In this document: positions 31,225 through 43,102 of the stretch, one piece after another
Numbering within the stretch: position 1 is the stretch's first letter
Layout: each line of letters opens with the position of its first letter
Assembly (NCBI GenBank): GCA_032622095.1
Contig: CP136067.1
Location: 177,416,556-177,480,555 of the forward strand
From: Siphonodentalium dalli
Taxonomy: Eukaryota > Mollusca > Scaphopoda > Gadilida > Siphonodentaliidae
DNA: 64,000 nt
Direction: 5' to 3'
Translations under genes and position numbers: made by a program
The notes under the pieces: generated by a model
The model's database searches: none
What the model saw: only the letters and a program-made list of their open reading frames with translations
What the model was told of the DNA's origin: nothing

Positions 31225-32001
31225 GTGGCTCTCAGACGAAATACAAGACTCCGAAATTCTTTTCCTTGTTTCTACGCACCCGAGAAACTTCATCGTACAT
31301 GTCATGGAGGTGGTATTGCTGTATATGTATCTAACTCACTATATTTTAAAAGACGCAGGGACTTAGAAATAACCGGTATAGATTGTGTATGGATTGAGGT
31401 AGTAACCCATCCAGAACGATTTCTGTCAACGGACGACAATACCCTATCACATGTGGTGGTCACTGGAGATTTTAACTCTAATGTATTAGAAAAAGAGACA
31501 ATACCGGCAAGATATATTCGACAGAAAATTGGATTGACACAAATTATCAAAGACCCGACATATTTTACCGAGACCTCCTCTCTCCATGACTTATTTATGA
31601 CAAATAAACCACATCTTGTCGAATCATGGGAAGTTTTAGATCCTTTTTTTGCTGACTTGACTCGCTTTCACTGTCCCATACTAGTAAAATTAAGTTTAAA
31701 TAAAATGAAATCGAGTCGTGTCATCAAACGGATAGTCTGGAACTACGATGCTGCAGACTTTATTGCAATGAACAACGAACTCGAACAATGGAATTATAAA
31801 TTGGAATTGTCTAAAATAGACTACACACGAATAGCAAGTACACTTACAGAGAAATTATCGAAATTAGCTTCAAAACATATACCGAACAAAATTGCCACTA
31901 TACGATACGATGAGCCGACCTGGATGACATGCCAAATTCGAAGACTTATTAGACAGAGACGTCGCCATTATTCAAATGCAAAAAGAAAGAAAAACGACTA
32001 A
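31225..32001 (+). pseudogene. LINE endonuclease region, frameshifted
   Basis: Longest open part (258 codons) of the decayed + strand LINE. From about codon 15 it reads the endonuclease C-terminal half (GGGIAVYVS, DCVWIEV, VVTGDFNSN, LHDLFMTN) and the linker to RT ending in RQRRRHYSNAKRKKND-stop. The N-terminal part of the domain lies in another frame, 31058 to about 31265. Confidence 0.8.
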
Positions 32002-32396
32002 ACATGGGCAAAATATAAGACCAAGATAAACGAGGCGACATCGTGTATAAGAAGTGCCAAGCAAAACTTAATAGAAAAAACCCAGTCTGTACCGGAAACT
32101 GCCTTACTGAATCTTCGCTCTGGTGGAAGACTCTAAACCGACTGAAGGGCCCCGAGAAAAAAAGTATACCAGCACTGAAATACAATGACAACATTATAAC
32201 AGATAACGCGTCAAAAGCTGAAATATTTAATAATTAATTAGCTTCGATATCATCTCTTCCCAATGAAAACATATTTGATTTACCACCCTTTGCTTATAAA
32301 ACAGAATCCAGACTCGATTCATTTCTTGTTACACGTGAAGAAATATACAAATCACTGAAAAGCGTAGAATCAGTGAAAGCTAGTGGACCCGATTAA

Positions 32397-33309
32397 ATGA
32401 GCCCACGGATATTGAAACGCTGTGCATCCTCGCTGGCTGGCCCACTGGAATTTGTTTTCAATAAACTAATTGAAAAATCGTTCTTCCCATCTGAATGGAA
32501 AATTGCAAATGTCTGTCCCATTTATAAGAAAGACGACCATAGTGAACCCTCAACTTATCGCCCAGTTTCTTTACTCTGTTGCTTGTCAAAATTTTCGAAA
32601 AGTGTATCTTCTCTCACATGAATACATACTTCAGGACCAACAACCTCCTAACAAATCTTCAGTCAGGATTCATCCCTAATGACAGCACAGTCTTTCAGTT
32701 AACAGACGTCTATCATTATATAATATCTTCACTTGATAGCGGTAAAGAAATTAGATACCTGTTCTGCGACGTTAGCAAGGCTTTTGATAAGGTATGGCAC
32801 CGCGGTCTTATGTTTAAACTCAAAAGTACGGGAATTATCGGCGCGACATACGATCTTCTGGAAAAGTACTTAGATAATAGACAGCAGCGAGTATTTGTTT
32901 CAAATACCAATTCAAGCTGGAAGAGTGTCTCAGCTGGTGTGCCCCAGGGATCCATACTTGACCCTCTTCTATTTTAGTCTACATTAACGACATTGTAGAA
33001 CATGTGACGAGTAATATAAGGCTTTTTGCTGACGATACGTCTCTATATCTTTCGATCGAAGACCCCATATTGGCCGCAGAAGTTATTAACAACGACATCA
33101 GGTTGATATTCGAGTGGTCGCAACAATGGCAAGTTAAATTCAATCCCATCAAAACAGAGTCACTTCTGATATCATGGAAGACCAACGCTATCGACCACAC
33201 ACCAATTCAGATGTCTGGGCAGAATATGGAAGAAATTGAAACACATAAGCACCTAGGTCTAACTTTTAATGGGGATGGTACCTGGCATGATCATATAACT
33301 GATATTTAA
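32397..33309 (+). pseudogene. LINE reverse transcriptase region, frameshifted
   Basis: Three frames between 32397 and 33309 together cover the palm and fingers. They contain FPSEWKIANVCPIYKK, FCDVSKAFDKVWH, VSAGVPQGSILDPLLF and LFADDTSLY, with in-frame or shift lesions near 32585, 32975 and at 33307. Catalytic aspartates are still recognisable. Confidence 0.8.
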
Positions 33310-34257
33310 AATCGAGCTGCAAGTCGACTTTATATACTGAGAAAGCATAAATTCATTTTGGACAGGAGAACCATCGAACGCATATATTTATCTTACATCC
33401 GTCCAGTAATGGAAATGCTTCCTCTGTATGGGACAATTATACAGATGAGGACTCAAGCCATCTCGAAGACATCCAATACGAAGCCGCGCGATTGGTCACA
33501 GGGGCAACTAGAATCTGTAGTAAGGAATCTTTATTACGAGAAACCGACTGGGACTCACTTACGAGCAGAAGAGAAAAAGCAAGACTTATTAAATGTTTCA
33601 AAATGATTAAGCGAGACACGCCTCCTTACTTATATACGCTTGTCCCTCCAGTATCAGGAAGCCAAACCAATTACGACTTCAGACAAAAAGGCATCAGGTG
33701 CCCCCGTTTTCTTGCGACAAGATATGAAAATTCATTTCAGTCAGCCACCGTAAAATTAGGAACAGCCTTCCACCAGAAGCGAAAAGTTGTGACTCAGTAT
33801 CAGAATTCAAGAGATATATCTCCAAAAATCGTAATACCATACCATCATATTGTTATACAACGTTTACAAGACCAAGTCAAATCTGCCACTGTCGTCTGAG
33901 AACCTACTGCAGTAACTTGAAATATGATTTGTTTTGTAACCACCTAAATAATAATTCATTCTGCGATTGTGGGGAACTGGAGACCGCCGAACATTTTTTA
34001 CTTCACTGTCCGATTTACAAAAAAGAGAGAGATAACTCTTTTGTGGGTCCTATTATGACATTAAATGTGAACACTTTACTTAATGGGTCGGTTAATTCAA
34101 CGTACATTGAAAATACAGTCATTTTCATGTCACTCCAAAAGTTCATAGATAGAACCAAACGATTTAACTGAGTACCATCACTAACTGCTATACATATCTC
34201 ATCTAAAGAGTGAAAATAGATAAGAGCGCTCTCACAGCTAAATTATGTAATCCGGGT

Positions 34258-34275
34258 GGGGGGGGGGGGGGGGGG
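34258..34275. repeat. poly(G) run, 18 bases
   Basis: Longest G run in the window, just downstream of the decayed LINE. Confidence 0.95.
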
Positions 34276-34454
34276 TATCGGACCTGCAGCGATCAGCCAC
34301 GGATATGCTGGCGGGTGTTTGTGGAGCAGACAATTCATCACTCGAGACCAAAACATATCATGAAGCAATTTTATATCGCGGAAATGGCCACGAATAAGCC
34401 TAGGCTTACTGCCAGATCCCTTTATCTCTTATGTCTGTATGTGTATGTTATATA

Positions 34455-34936
34455 TAGAGGATCTCATATGAGTTTCTATTTTATACGGAATTTATCAACC
34501 GAGTTCACTAAATTCGATTTGAGCCGAGGTTTACCGAGGCTCAAATAGAATTTAGAGGACGAGGTTGATAAATTACGTATACAATAGGACGAGTTTGAGA
34601 TACCTTTTATCACATGATCAAATAAACCCGAAGCAACGCGAAATATTCATCGAAAACAACAATCATAAACTACAGCGATCGCAAGTTATTTGAAGAACGC
34701 CGTGACGTCATCGCACGCGCTGATATTAAACGTGTCTATTACCGATAATTATGAAACTGCTTTTATGGCCAAATTATGTGATAAATGTATTTATCACATA
34801 ATTTGGCCATAAAAGCAGTTTCATAACCTCGTCCTCTAAATTCTATTTGAGCCTCTGTAAACCTCGGCTCAAATCGAATTTAGTGAACTCGGTTGATAAA
34901 TTCCGTATAAACTAGAAACTCATGTGAGATCCTCTA
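34455..34936. mobile_element. Long-TIR MITE family C, complete copy
   Basis: 482 bp with terminal inverted repeats of about 115-120 bp starting TAGAGGATCTCA. Each repeat itself folds, since it contains 'aattcgatttgagcc' and the inverse 'ggctcaaatagaattta'. Near the right repeat is a further perfect palindrome (about 34748-34827) with 'gaaactgcttttatggccaa' arms. Partial copies: 5033-5378 and 60062-60725. Non-coding. Confidence 0.85.
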
Positions 34937-35007
34937 TTTATGTGCCTTCTTGAGAAATAAAATATTGTTTACACTTAACAATATTTATCTTGACCGTAAG
35001 CTTGTAA

Positions 35008-35126
35008 GCCATCGTCTTCTCTTATATACACGACGCTCCCCATGGGAGACTCGCATATATAAGTGAATATACGGACACAAGGTCTTTAATGCTGCACCAG
35101 CGCAGCTCCCGCCATGAAAGGGTTAA
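35008..35126 (-). mobile_element. MITE subfamily A2, truncated
   Basis: Diverged palindrome module (35008-35076, centre CTCCCCATGGGAG) followed by 'gctgcaccagcgcagctccc' and the terminus catgaaagggttaa. It matches the inverse of the 16193-16428 left end. Confidence 0.6.
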
Positions 35127-35181
35127 AATCCCACATGCGATATATATTAAGGCAGCCGTTGTCCCTGCTGGTGATCTCAGT

Positions 35182-35382
35182 TTAACCATTTCTATACTAA
35201 ACGGATTATCCCAGTCAGTTAAAATGTACACCGAAATGGTCTATTATTGATGTTAATGTGATAAAAGCAGACGAAATATAAACAAGGGCAGAAGGAGTCC
35301 CATTTATTAAGGGAATGTTTAGATAATAAGTTCAACATCAATAACTGTTTCATCAATGTTGAGTTAGCATAGAACAGGTTAA
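35182..35382 (-). mobile_element. TTAA MITE family J, short copy
   Basis: 201 bp from TTAACCATTTCTATACTAAA to 'gttagcatagaacaggttaa'. It aligns with the inverse of the 14056-14926 ends and keeps the 'agataataagttcaac' hairpin arm. Confidence 0.65.
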
Positions 35383-36312
35383 GAAGTTGCTCAGCAGTCC
35401 AATGGTTCCATGTGAACCGTGTGAGAAACGAGTAATTTGCGAGTCTCTAAGGAACCAAAAACCCCGACGGAACATCCCTACGTCAAATGCAACAGAGATG
35501 AGGAGGTTTAAAATGATAACACTTCTAACGTCGCCGGTCAAGCTTAACATATTACAATCCTCCTTGGTCGAGGCGGGGAAGTATAACCCAATAGTCAGCC
35601 AGAGATGTGTTATTTCCAAACGAAGTCCGTGCAACATAACACAGCGATTTAGTCAGTTGTCAATGAGCAGCCAATATACGCACACTATTGGATGGCGAAA
35701 GATACTAAATCGGGGTTCACGATTAGACATAGATTGATATTAAATCCCAATATCACGTTCCACGCGATGTTACGATTGAGTAGGAATTATCGACGAAATA
35801 ACGGAGATGTTTTGAGAAGTGATTTTAAAGAGCGTTCTATAACCTCCACCAGGACCACTGCTAAAGTAGTTATTTCTGGGGGTTAACTCCGGGATTCTCA
35901 ATAGGGCCGTAAGACCAGGCCCTCCCAATAGGAGAATTTGTCTTATATTTTACCAGTTGATAAATTTTAGTGTTGTAATTCTTTCATACAAATCTCCGTT
36001 ATTTCGTCAAAGGCGTTCTATAATTAATCTGATTAACTCGAAATGTAATCCTTACCGCGCGTTTCATCCGTTGCTGCGTTTGAATATCAATCGCTATCTA
36101 ATTGTGAACCTCGATTAAGTATATTTCGGTATCAAATCGTGCGCGTTTAGGTGCAATGAGACAATAAACATGTCATACTAAAGATAGCTTTAAAAGTAAG
36201 ACTGCTACTCGTGCGTTCCATTCACACTCGGTGTTGTACGAAGTTTATCAACAAACTATAGTTGTTCTCCTATTGGTCACGATTTCCCACCACACCCACA
36301 CGAACAATATTT
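35383..36312. other. unassigned DNA with a 116-codon open frame
   Basis: The open frame 35387-35737 (+) overlaps a 94-codon frame on - and has no recognisable domain, signal peptide or splice context. I do not call it a gene. The rest is AT-rich DNA. Confidence 0.3.
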
Positions 36313-36452
36313 ATAGGATATTACTTGGTTGGTTTGATATTAGGACCGATATCAGCCCGAGGTAACCTCATATCAGCGGAAGGTCGAAGGCTGATATGAG
36401 GTTACCGCGGGCTGATGTTAGGCATAACATCAAACCAACAAAGTAATCCTAT
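36313..36452. repeat. foldback element, about 60-bp arms
   Basis: 140 bp with arms starting ATAGGAT-TACTT-GGTTGG (left) and the inverse at the right. The inner arms contain 'ggtaacctcatatcagc', the loop is about 12 bp, and there are small mismatches only. Confidence 0.85.
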
Positions 36453-36779
36453 TGAGATCGCCTCTTATTAACTGGCAACTCTTTCAAATGAGTGGCATAA
36501 ACACAAATCGTTATCTACACATTATTTAGCAATGAGGTAGATTTACACCATGTCGTAAAACCATATTACTCGGTTTTGTGTTGTCGTAAAATGATATTAC
36601 TCTGATTTGTGATTTCGTAAAATGATATTACTCGATTTTAGGGCAAATTGAAGCGATATTCACATAGTTCGTTAACAGGCCGTTCTGGACAAAAATGTCA
36701 TATCTAATTAATAAAGTCTGATATATACCCTAGGTTCAAGATACTGGAAAAAAAATGCTTTCGCGCCAAAATGCCAGAT

Positions 36780-37485
36780 ACGACATATTAGAATATATTT
36801 ACATACAAAGTGTGATCATCACTAAATCCAGCATTCCGATTGGTCGGCGCCCACGTGGTTAGTTGCAATTATTTCTCGGTGAATGCGCAACAGCTCATAA
36901 CTGCAGCCTCATAACAACATCGACACGTCATTGGGTTTGGAAAGACGAACGCGTAATGTTTTGGGCGCATTTGGACTCGCGCAGGATTGACTTAATAAAT
37001 CATCGGGTTTCAACATAAAGAGAAATTGTTCCTGTTAACTTTTGCCAAGGGTGCTATGGGATATTTTGGGCTGGTTTTGTCACGATACACTTTTCGATTT
37101 AAATACATTTACAAAAGCGGCTTTTTCGCTAAATGTATATAAATATAAGGACTAACTCACAGGTCCCCATAACAAAATGTGACCCCACCCCCAATAATAC
37201 TTAATCCTATAGGATTAAGTATTATTGGGGGTGGGGTCAAATTTTGTTCTGGGAACCTGTGGATTAACTGTCATGTGGACTGTTTTTATGGAGATGTAAC
37301 CGTGAGGTAAGTGGTCATAACTTGTATGTAAAACCCTTCGGGTTTTACACAAGTTATGACCACTAACCTCACTAAGTGGTCATAACTTGTATGTAAAACC
37401 CTTCGGGTTTTACACAAGTTATGACCACTAACCTCACGGTTACATCTCCATAAAAACAGTCCACATGACAGTTAATCCTTATATA
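36780..37485. mobile_element. Element family D, copy 1, with nested foldback and duplicated hairpin
   Basis: The left part (36780-37150) is collinear with 61895-62240: 'ccagcattccgattggtcgg', 'gaatgcgcaacagc', 'gttttgggcgcatttgg'. The right part is a foldback: 'ggattaactgtcatgtggac' through 'atggagatgtaaccgtgagg' and the inverse. In this copy the central 'gtggtcataacttgtatg' hairpin occurs twice (37309-37372 and 37375-37438). A separate 104-bp foldback (37158-37261) is inserted. Confidence 0.8.
37158..37261. mobile_element. nested foldback with 8-bp target duplication
   Basis: Near-perfect inverted repeat with ends CACAGGTCCCC / GGGAACCTGTG, centre 'taatcctataggatta'. It is flanked by GACTAACT and GATTAACT, an 8-bp duplication with one mismatch. 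The paralogue at 62243 has the uninterrupted site (aaggattaactgtc). An 8-bp duplication suggests hAT-type mobilisation; this is inference from length. Confidence 0.75.
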
Positions 37486-37647
37486 ATTGATTGACGGGAC
37501 GATTTAGAAATTTTCAACCTAAGCCTCTCTAATACCGATATGACGCTGTTAAATGTTGTTTAAATACTTTCATTAGAGCTACGTACATGTATATCAATGA
37601 ACTAATTGTCCACCCACCGAGGAGCATGACACCCAAATCATTACTCC

Positions 37648-38340
37648 TTACATAGATAGATAGATTTATTGACAGATACGCCCACTCGATGCCGATGTTA
37701 AAACAATCACATAAATAAAATTGATTATAAGTATATTGGTAACATAAATATATTAATGTTCAATGTTTGCTGATCCCAACCGTTTATGCATAGAAAGTGT
37801 TGGACCATATTGCAGATGATATTACATGTTTTGGGTTCATCATTTCTCAAGATGATTAAGATTTTCTGTTGGTCAGCCATATTATTAAAGGTCCAAATAT
37901 TGTCGTTTATTTCGGCAAATAAACGTTCTCTTAGCTTTTTATAAATGGGGTATCACATAATGTATTCTTCGGTTTCTACATCCATTCTACACCTTTTTTG
38001 CAAATTCTGTCATCAGCAGGTACTTCAGGTTAATTTGTGTCTGCCTTTCTCATTTTCTAAACTATGGTTGCTGATCCGAAGCTTTGTGAAAGATAATATA
38101 ACGGATTTTTTTTAACGAGGTTCAAATATTGTTCTATCTGGCATTTCTTTTCGCTATCTATAAGTTCGCAACTTGTTTGCAACACATGATATCGCCGTGA
38201 CACACAGTCCGTTTTGAGCTAATGATTCTTGACTCTCAATTCTGGAATTCTCACGCAATACGCAGATTTCTATTCACGAGTAGAATTAGGACGAAAAATA
38301 TAAAAATTTGAACTGGATGATTGCGTTGTTCGTATCGTGC
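37648..38340 (-). mobile_element. LINE 3' end fragment, decayed
   Basis: On the - strand the frame shows the end of a LINE polyprotein: 'ETEEYIM', a stop replacing the expected Cys, then 'YPIYKKLRERLF', 'FNNMADQQKILIILRNDEP' and 'FLCINGWDQQTLN'. The 3' end is 'aataaatctatctatctatg', a short tandem tail as in CR1/L2-like elements. Upstream sequence to about 38340 is degraded. Confidence 0.6.
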
Positions 38341-38452
38341 GACAACGCATGTGTCAAATCTCGTTATCAAATGGTTTTCATAACCTTTAAAATATAATAA
38401 TCATTGTAATTAAGGAATTCTTTCACACTCTAGACAATAACGTGATTTCGCA

Positions 38453-39485
38453 CCCCCCCCCCCCTATAGAAACCGATTTTACCCACCTCACCTTTTTTCT
38501 GTCTCAGGTATTCAGATCAATGAATTACATGTCTTGTGGCTCACCAAACTATCAAATTTGCTCCGGTATGTTCTACATATCTACACCTGGGGGAAAAAAC
38601 CCAACATCGAACAACACAATTCAATAACTAAACGAACTCATAGACAACTATGTGAACACACAACGAGTTAGTACATGGGCGTGACCAAATGCAGAGACGT
38701 GGTGATATGAGTGGGGGGGGGGGGGGCATTTCACACCCAACTTTGCAGGGTCAAAATGTTCAATAGTTAAAGACTTCACGCCTGACACAATAGTTGGAAT
38801 TTCCAGACTAGAAAGCAGTTGAAATTGATCTGATAGTTTGATATTCCAGTCTGTACTTAGTGTTTTAGGCCAAAAGTAAAACAATTTTAGAGCAGTTTAA
38901 AAATTTATACGGTAGACGAGGTTCTGAATGTTGATGGAAAAATGTATCAACCCGACTGAAGGGTGGGTTATGATCAACTAGCTCACCCCACACTTGAATT
39001 TCCCGACCAATGTTTATGGTATATTTTGTATCATTTTTGAGTAAATATCGGGCCCACAATTACGAATAATGATACCAAGACGCCCTCTTGTCGGCACGTC
39101 ACTGGAAGTAAAAAGTTTCAAGTCTGAGACAACGCGAGCTGGTACAATATGGTAAACAGTGTGCAAAAAAGGATTGGGCTATAAAGGGTTGGTATATCAC
39201 CCCCCCCCCCCATTCTGGTCAACTTAAGTTGAATATTTGTAGGCAACAGATCAGTTCGATTGTTTAATTTCCCAACCAACATTTAGATTAAACTATTTTT
39301 GTTTCGTTTTCTACAACTATTATTGTAGATTTAAATGGTTATGAGTTGGAATTCATACTCAGATTCGAGAGGAATGCAAATAAAAATGAGTCAAGTTGAG
39401 AAAAGGGATTGGTTTTCGGAATGGTTGAAACACCTCAACAAACGAATGCCCTCTAGTCACGTCGCTGAAATAGCCCCCCCCCCCC
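38453..39485. repeat. segment rich in poly(C)/poly(G) runs
   Basis: Runs at 38453-38464 (C12), 38713-38726 (G14), 39200-39211 (C12) and 39474-39485 (C12) in about 1 kb of otherwise AT-rich, non-coding-looking DNA. Short open frames here have no recognisable features. Confidence 0.8.
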
Positions 39486-39857
39486 TTCTCAGACCAAAGA
39501 TGTCACATCCGATATGACATCAAACAACGACAGCGTGCATAAAGCATGTTTTCAAAACGATCTTTAATATTCACAACAGAAGTGCAATGAAATCACAAAC
39601 ACTCGATATCATAGATGATCAAGCCGACCAAAATTTTAAACCTGGTAATAATGATGAATCGATATCCCGCTATCAAAACTATCGCGAAGCGACTAATGCA
39701 AGCTCTCCTTGATTGCTGGGTAACAATTCCCATGAACAGAAACTTAACTTGTTCTTTTACGGTACTGTGCAATTTTATTAGATTATGTCTATTCAGCATG
39801 GGTTGGTTGAAAGTTCCACTGGGAAATCATTCGCACCGACGAAGGTGAGCATTGTTT
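39486..39857. other. unassigned DNA
   Basis: Only short open frames without features. Confidence 0.3.
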
Positions 39858-40358
39858 TTAAAGGCACGGTTGGCCTTGGTGGTGGGTATCCTGTGAAAAT
39901 ATTTCCACCCGTCAAAAACCGCCACAAACAGAAAGAACATCAAAATGTAAACATACTTTGTCCGTATACAAATAAGAAATACCGCATAAACAGTATGTTA
40001 TTGTCAAATGTTTGACCATTGTTATGTAAACAAAAGCATAAAAAGTTACTTTTCTGGTGTTTGTTTATATTATGATGGTAAACATAAAGAGCGTTCTTTG
40101 TTGGTGAATTCCTGATATGGAACTAATAAAGAGCGTTTATGCCATTTGTGTGTGATTAGCCAGTAGCATTGTGCTGTCTTCTGTAACACAATCAGGCTCT
40201 TGCTTAGGTAAAATATAGTAGGTCATATGATAACATGCTGTTTACGTGATGGTCATGGTATATATGAACGAAACTGTATGCGTTTTAATGTTTTTCTGTT
40301 TACGGTGATTAGATCAAATATGAATATTTTCGACAACTAAGGCCGCACGTGCCTTTAA
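39858..40358 (-). mobile_element. TTAA MITE family B1, complete copy
   Basis: 501 bp bounded by TTAA. Ends TTAAAGGCACGGTTGGCC and the inverse of TTAAAGGCACGTGCGGCC. It is the reverse complement of the 58346-58848 copy over its full length, with high similarity by eye. Non-coding. Confidence 0.85.
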
Positions 40359-40797
40359 AGCCACATGGCGGTTTGGGCTCCAAAAATACACATAATATTA
40401 ATGGCTTTGGAATTTTTCTCTGCATCGAAATAGGTCGATAAATATCTGCACTACCTTTCTACGAGCAATATGTAATCCAAACCAGACGCATTGAAGTAAT
40501 GAAAAATACAACTGTGAATGCGGCATTTGGGTCCAAACACAAAACAGCCAATTGCGCGACAAGGAACAGAAAAGAGCGTTCCATTGTAGTCAATTCCGGC
40601 TATGGTAGCGATAAAGAGCGTTTGTCTGACTTCTGGCGAAAAGTGGAAAACGGCTGAAAAATGACTGTGACTTTGGCAAGTGTTTTTTTCAGAGCATATA
40701 AAGCCGGTATAATAGTTCGCTTATATGTCGACCTATCGTATCCGTCGCTCCAAATTACTTAGAAAACAATTTTGAGGTTCGAATGAGCCATGTCCGT
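40359..40797 (+). repeat. Interspersed repeat family B2, copy 2 (interrupted)
   Basis: Collinear with 9045-9450, from 'agccacatggcggtttg' to 'gaatgagccatgtccgt', where the family A MITE is inserted at a TTAA. The sequence resumes less clearly after 41223. Confidence 0.75.
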
Positions 40798-41223
40798 TTA
40801 ACCCTTTACCCAACAAAACGGCCCTGTGCCAAAGCATTCTACCATAGGTCGCCTCGCATATATAAGAGAATACATATTAAAAATGATAAAATTGTCAAAG
40901 AATGTAGAAAATTATTATAAAAATTGTTAAAAAATGTAAGAAAACATTATAAAATTGTTAAAGAATGTAAGAAAAATGGTAACAAAGTGTTTTTTTAGGC
41001 CAACGCATTCTCTTATATATGCGAGGCGACCTATGGTCAACTCGCATATATAACAGAATGCATTGGCACAGGGCATAACTGTAAATATCACAATGTGGTC
41101 AATGAGCCGGTTCCAATGATATCCATATTTGTATGGTTCTATTGAGACAGACCCAAGATAATTTAAGCTATTGCAGCTTCATTTGTGCTATTTTTCTGGG
41201 CGTTTTGTTGGGTAAAGGGTTAA
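40798..41223 (+). mobile_element. piggyBac-like MITE, family A, copy with a damaged module
   Basis: 426 bp, TTAA to TTAA. The first palindrome module has lost most of its left arm (40828-40877); the second is complete (40999-41067). It is inserted into B2 at the site that is empty at about 9449. Confidence 0.85.
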
Positions 41224-42575
41224 CGGATTTTGAGAAGCGGTGACCAATTGGTTGATTGAGACGATGGGTAATATAATTACTTACTGTTCGTAGCGGTATT
41301 CACGAGTTGAAGAGAACCTTCACGCGTGCTTACCAACCTTCGTCTAACGCGCAGGTTGTCAACAGCAAGCGCTCATGTTAGTTATTTTCAATCGTAAATA
41401 CATTGAAACCAGTACGTAATTAATATGATCATACGCAAGCGTAATTAACGAACCAAAGCTAAAACAATCACATAGGGGTTTCTGCATGTAGCGTTTAAAA
41501 CAATTCTTGTCAAAATCACTTTATAGATTCCCACCAAATAATATTCACATGCATAAGGCTTATGTTTGGTGGGGTAATTATAAATAGTTATATATGTTTT
41601 CGAGAGTTCATGGAACTGAAACTAACCATTTAGCCTATATTACTTGGCGTGCTGGGGGAGGATGTTCATTTCAATCATAACATGTCATCATGTCAATTTC
41701 AACGATAGTCGACAAACAACGTCATCGTGTAACTTTCACCATTGACCGAATTCGCGTGGTAACAGTTTGTATCTTCTGCTTTGTTCATAAGTATGTGTTT
41801 TCATTCTATTCAAGAAAATAGGATATATATATATATGGATTATCAGATGCATGTAAGTAACGTAGACTTATGATAACAATCAAATCCACATTAAATATTA
41901 TCTTATTTCCTTTCGCACGGTATAGTCTCTACATAACCATGCAGTATTGATCAACTGCTGTGCATCAGTTGGAAAATAAAGCTTTGAGATACACGTAGAT
42001 CGTGTTGAGTTGTGGTGATTTTAGTTTATTTATGATTTGATCCAGTAGAGTGCCGGAGTAGAGCCGTTAGAAATTCATTATGGACCTACTTTCCCTTATA
42101 AATAAAAACAAATAAATGATTTTGTGACGTTTATATAAATAGGAGAATGTTGCACACCGACAGATTTGTGTTGGCCTCTTGGCAGCCGATTACAAAATTA
42201 TGCTTTAGGCCCATTGATCTACTGTGCGACATTCGCGCTCCCAAAATTCAAAAATTGGAGCGTCGTATTAGTTAATAATTGGTGACGTCACAAAATCAGA
42301 TATAGCCTATATACGACCCAAAGCGTCCGGCTTTGTGTCGTTATTACATGACATTCTTCCTGGATGATTTAGTTTTCGCGATCCGATTGTAAAGAAATAT
42401 ACATGCATACTCTACTTTGAATGATGGAAGCAGCGAATCAACTGGTAACAATGTTAACACGGACAGTTGATATTCGGGGTGATATTCTTAATAATCCTTC
42501 CATGTGCACGAGGGACACTAAACACGCGTGACTTCAGCACCGAACCAATACCAGGGTTATGTCAGCAATACACTC
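41224..42575. other. unassigned AT-rich DNA
   Basis: The AT microsatellite at 41825-41837 is the only simple feature. No gene, exon or repeat partner recognised. Confidence 0.3.
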
Positions 42576-42967
42576 TTAACCCTTTACCCAACAGAAGGGC
42601 CCTGTGCCAATGCATTCTCTTATATATGCGAGTCGACCATAGGTCGCCTCGCATATATAAGAGAATGCATTGGCTTAACACATTAAAAATTGTTAAAGAA
42701 TGTAAGAAAAAATGGTAAAAAGTGTTAAAAAAAGATTTTTTTTAGGCCAATGCATTCTCTTATATATGCGAGGCGACCTATGGTCGACTCGCATATATAA
42801 GAGAATGCATTGGCACAGGGCATAACTGTAACTATCACAATGTGGTCAAGGAGCCGGTTCCAATGATATCCATATTTGTATGGTTCTATTGAGACAGACC
42901 GAAGATATTTTAGGCTGTTGAAGCTTTATTTGGCCGATTTTGGCCGGTTTGTTGGGTAAAGGGTTAA
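42576..42967 (+). mobile_element. piggyBac-like MITE, family A, complete copy
   Basis: 392 bp with TTAA ends, palindrome modules at 42606-42674 and 42746-42814 and the right arm ending 'ggccggtttgttgggtaaag' plus ggttaa. Very close to the 15697 copy. Confidence 0.85.
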
Positions 42968-43102
42968 AAAATAACTTACAATTGAACTGAGTACCGCGAT
43001 ACATTATGTGGCAGGGAACTAGATGACAGTCGGCACATATTTTGGAAATAGGACATTATAGGACAGTTTTGAAGGGACAATCAAAGGCAGTCTATACCAT
43101 AA

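Larger units (their letters stand above)
31020..34171 (+). mobile_element. APE-type LINE, decayed copy
   Basis: Collinear with the LINE at 19.5-23.6 kb but clearly a different family. Order: 2A-like SDVHSNPGP (31070-31095), endonuclease (TETWLSDE; VVTGDFNSN; FHCPI), reverse transcriptase (KASGPD near 32380; FCDVSKAFD near 32762; AGVPQGS near 32935; LFADD near 33025) and a C-terminal CDCG...HFLLHC zinc-knuckle-like motif (about 33960-34010). I count about five frameshifts (near 31265, 32005, 32585, 32975, 33425 and 33755 are candidates) and in-frame stops near 32236, 32394 and 33307. It is not autonomous. There is no poly(A) tail; it ends before the poly(G) run. Confidence 0.85.

Noticed and set aside
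35387-35737. 116-codon open frame on +
   Set aside because: Overlapped by an open frame on the other strand; no domain, signal peptide or splice context.
520-42814. Repeated palindromic modules as a CRISPR array
   Set aside because: Copies are spread over 42 kb, occur inside transposon-like elements and have no regular spacers; the window is eukaryotic.
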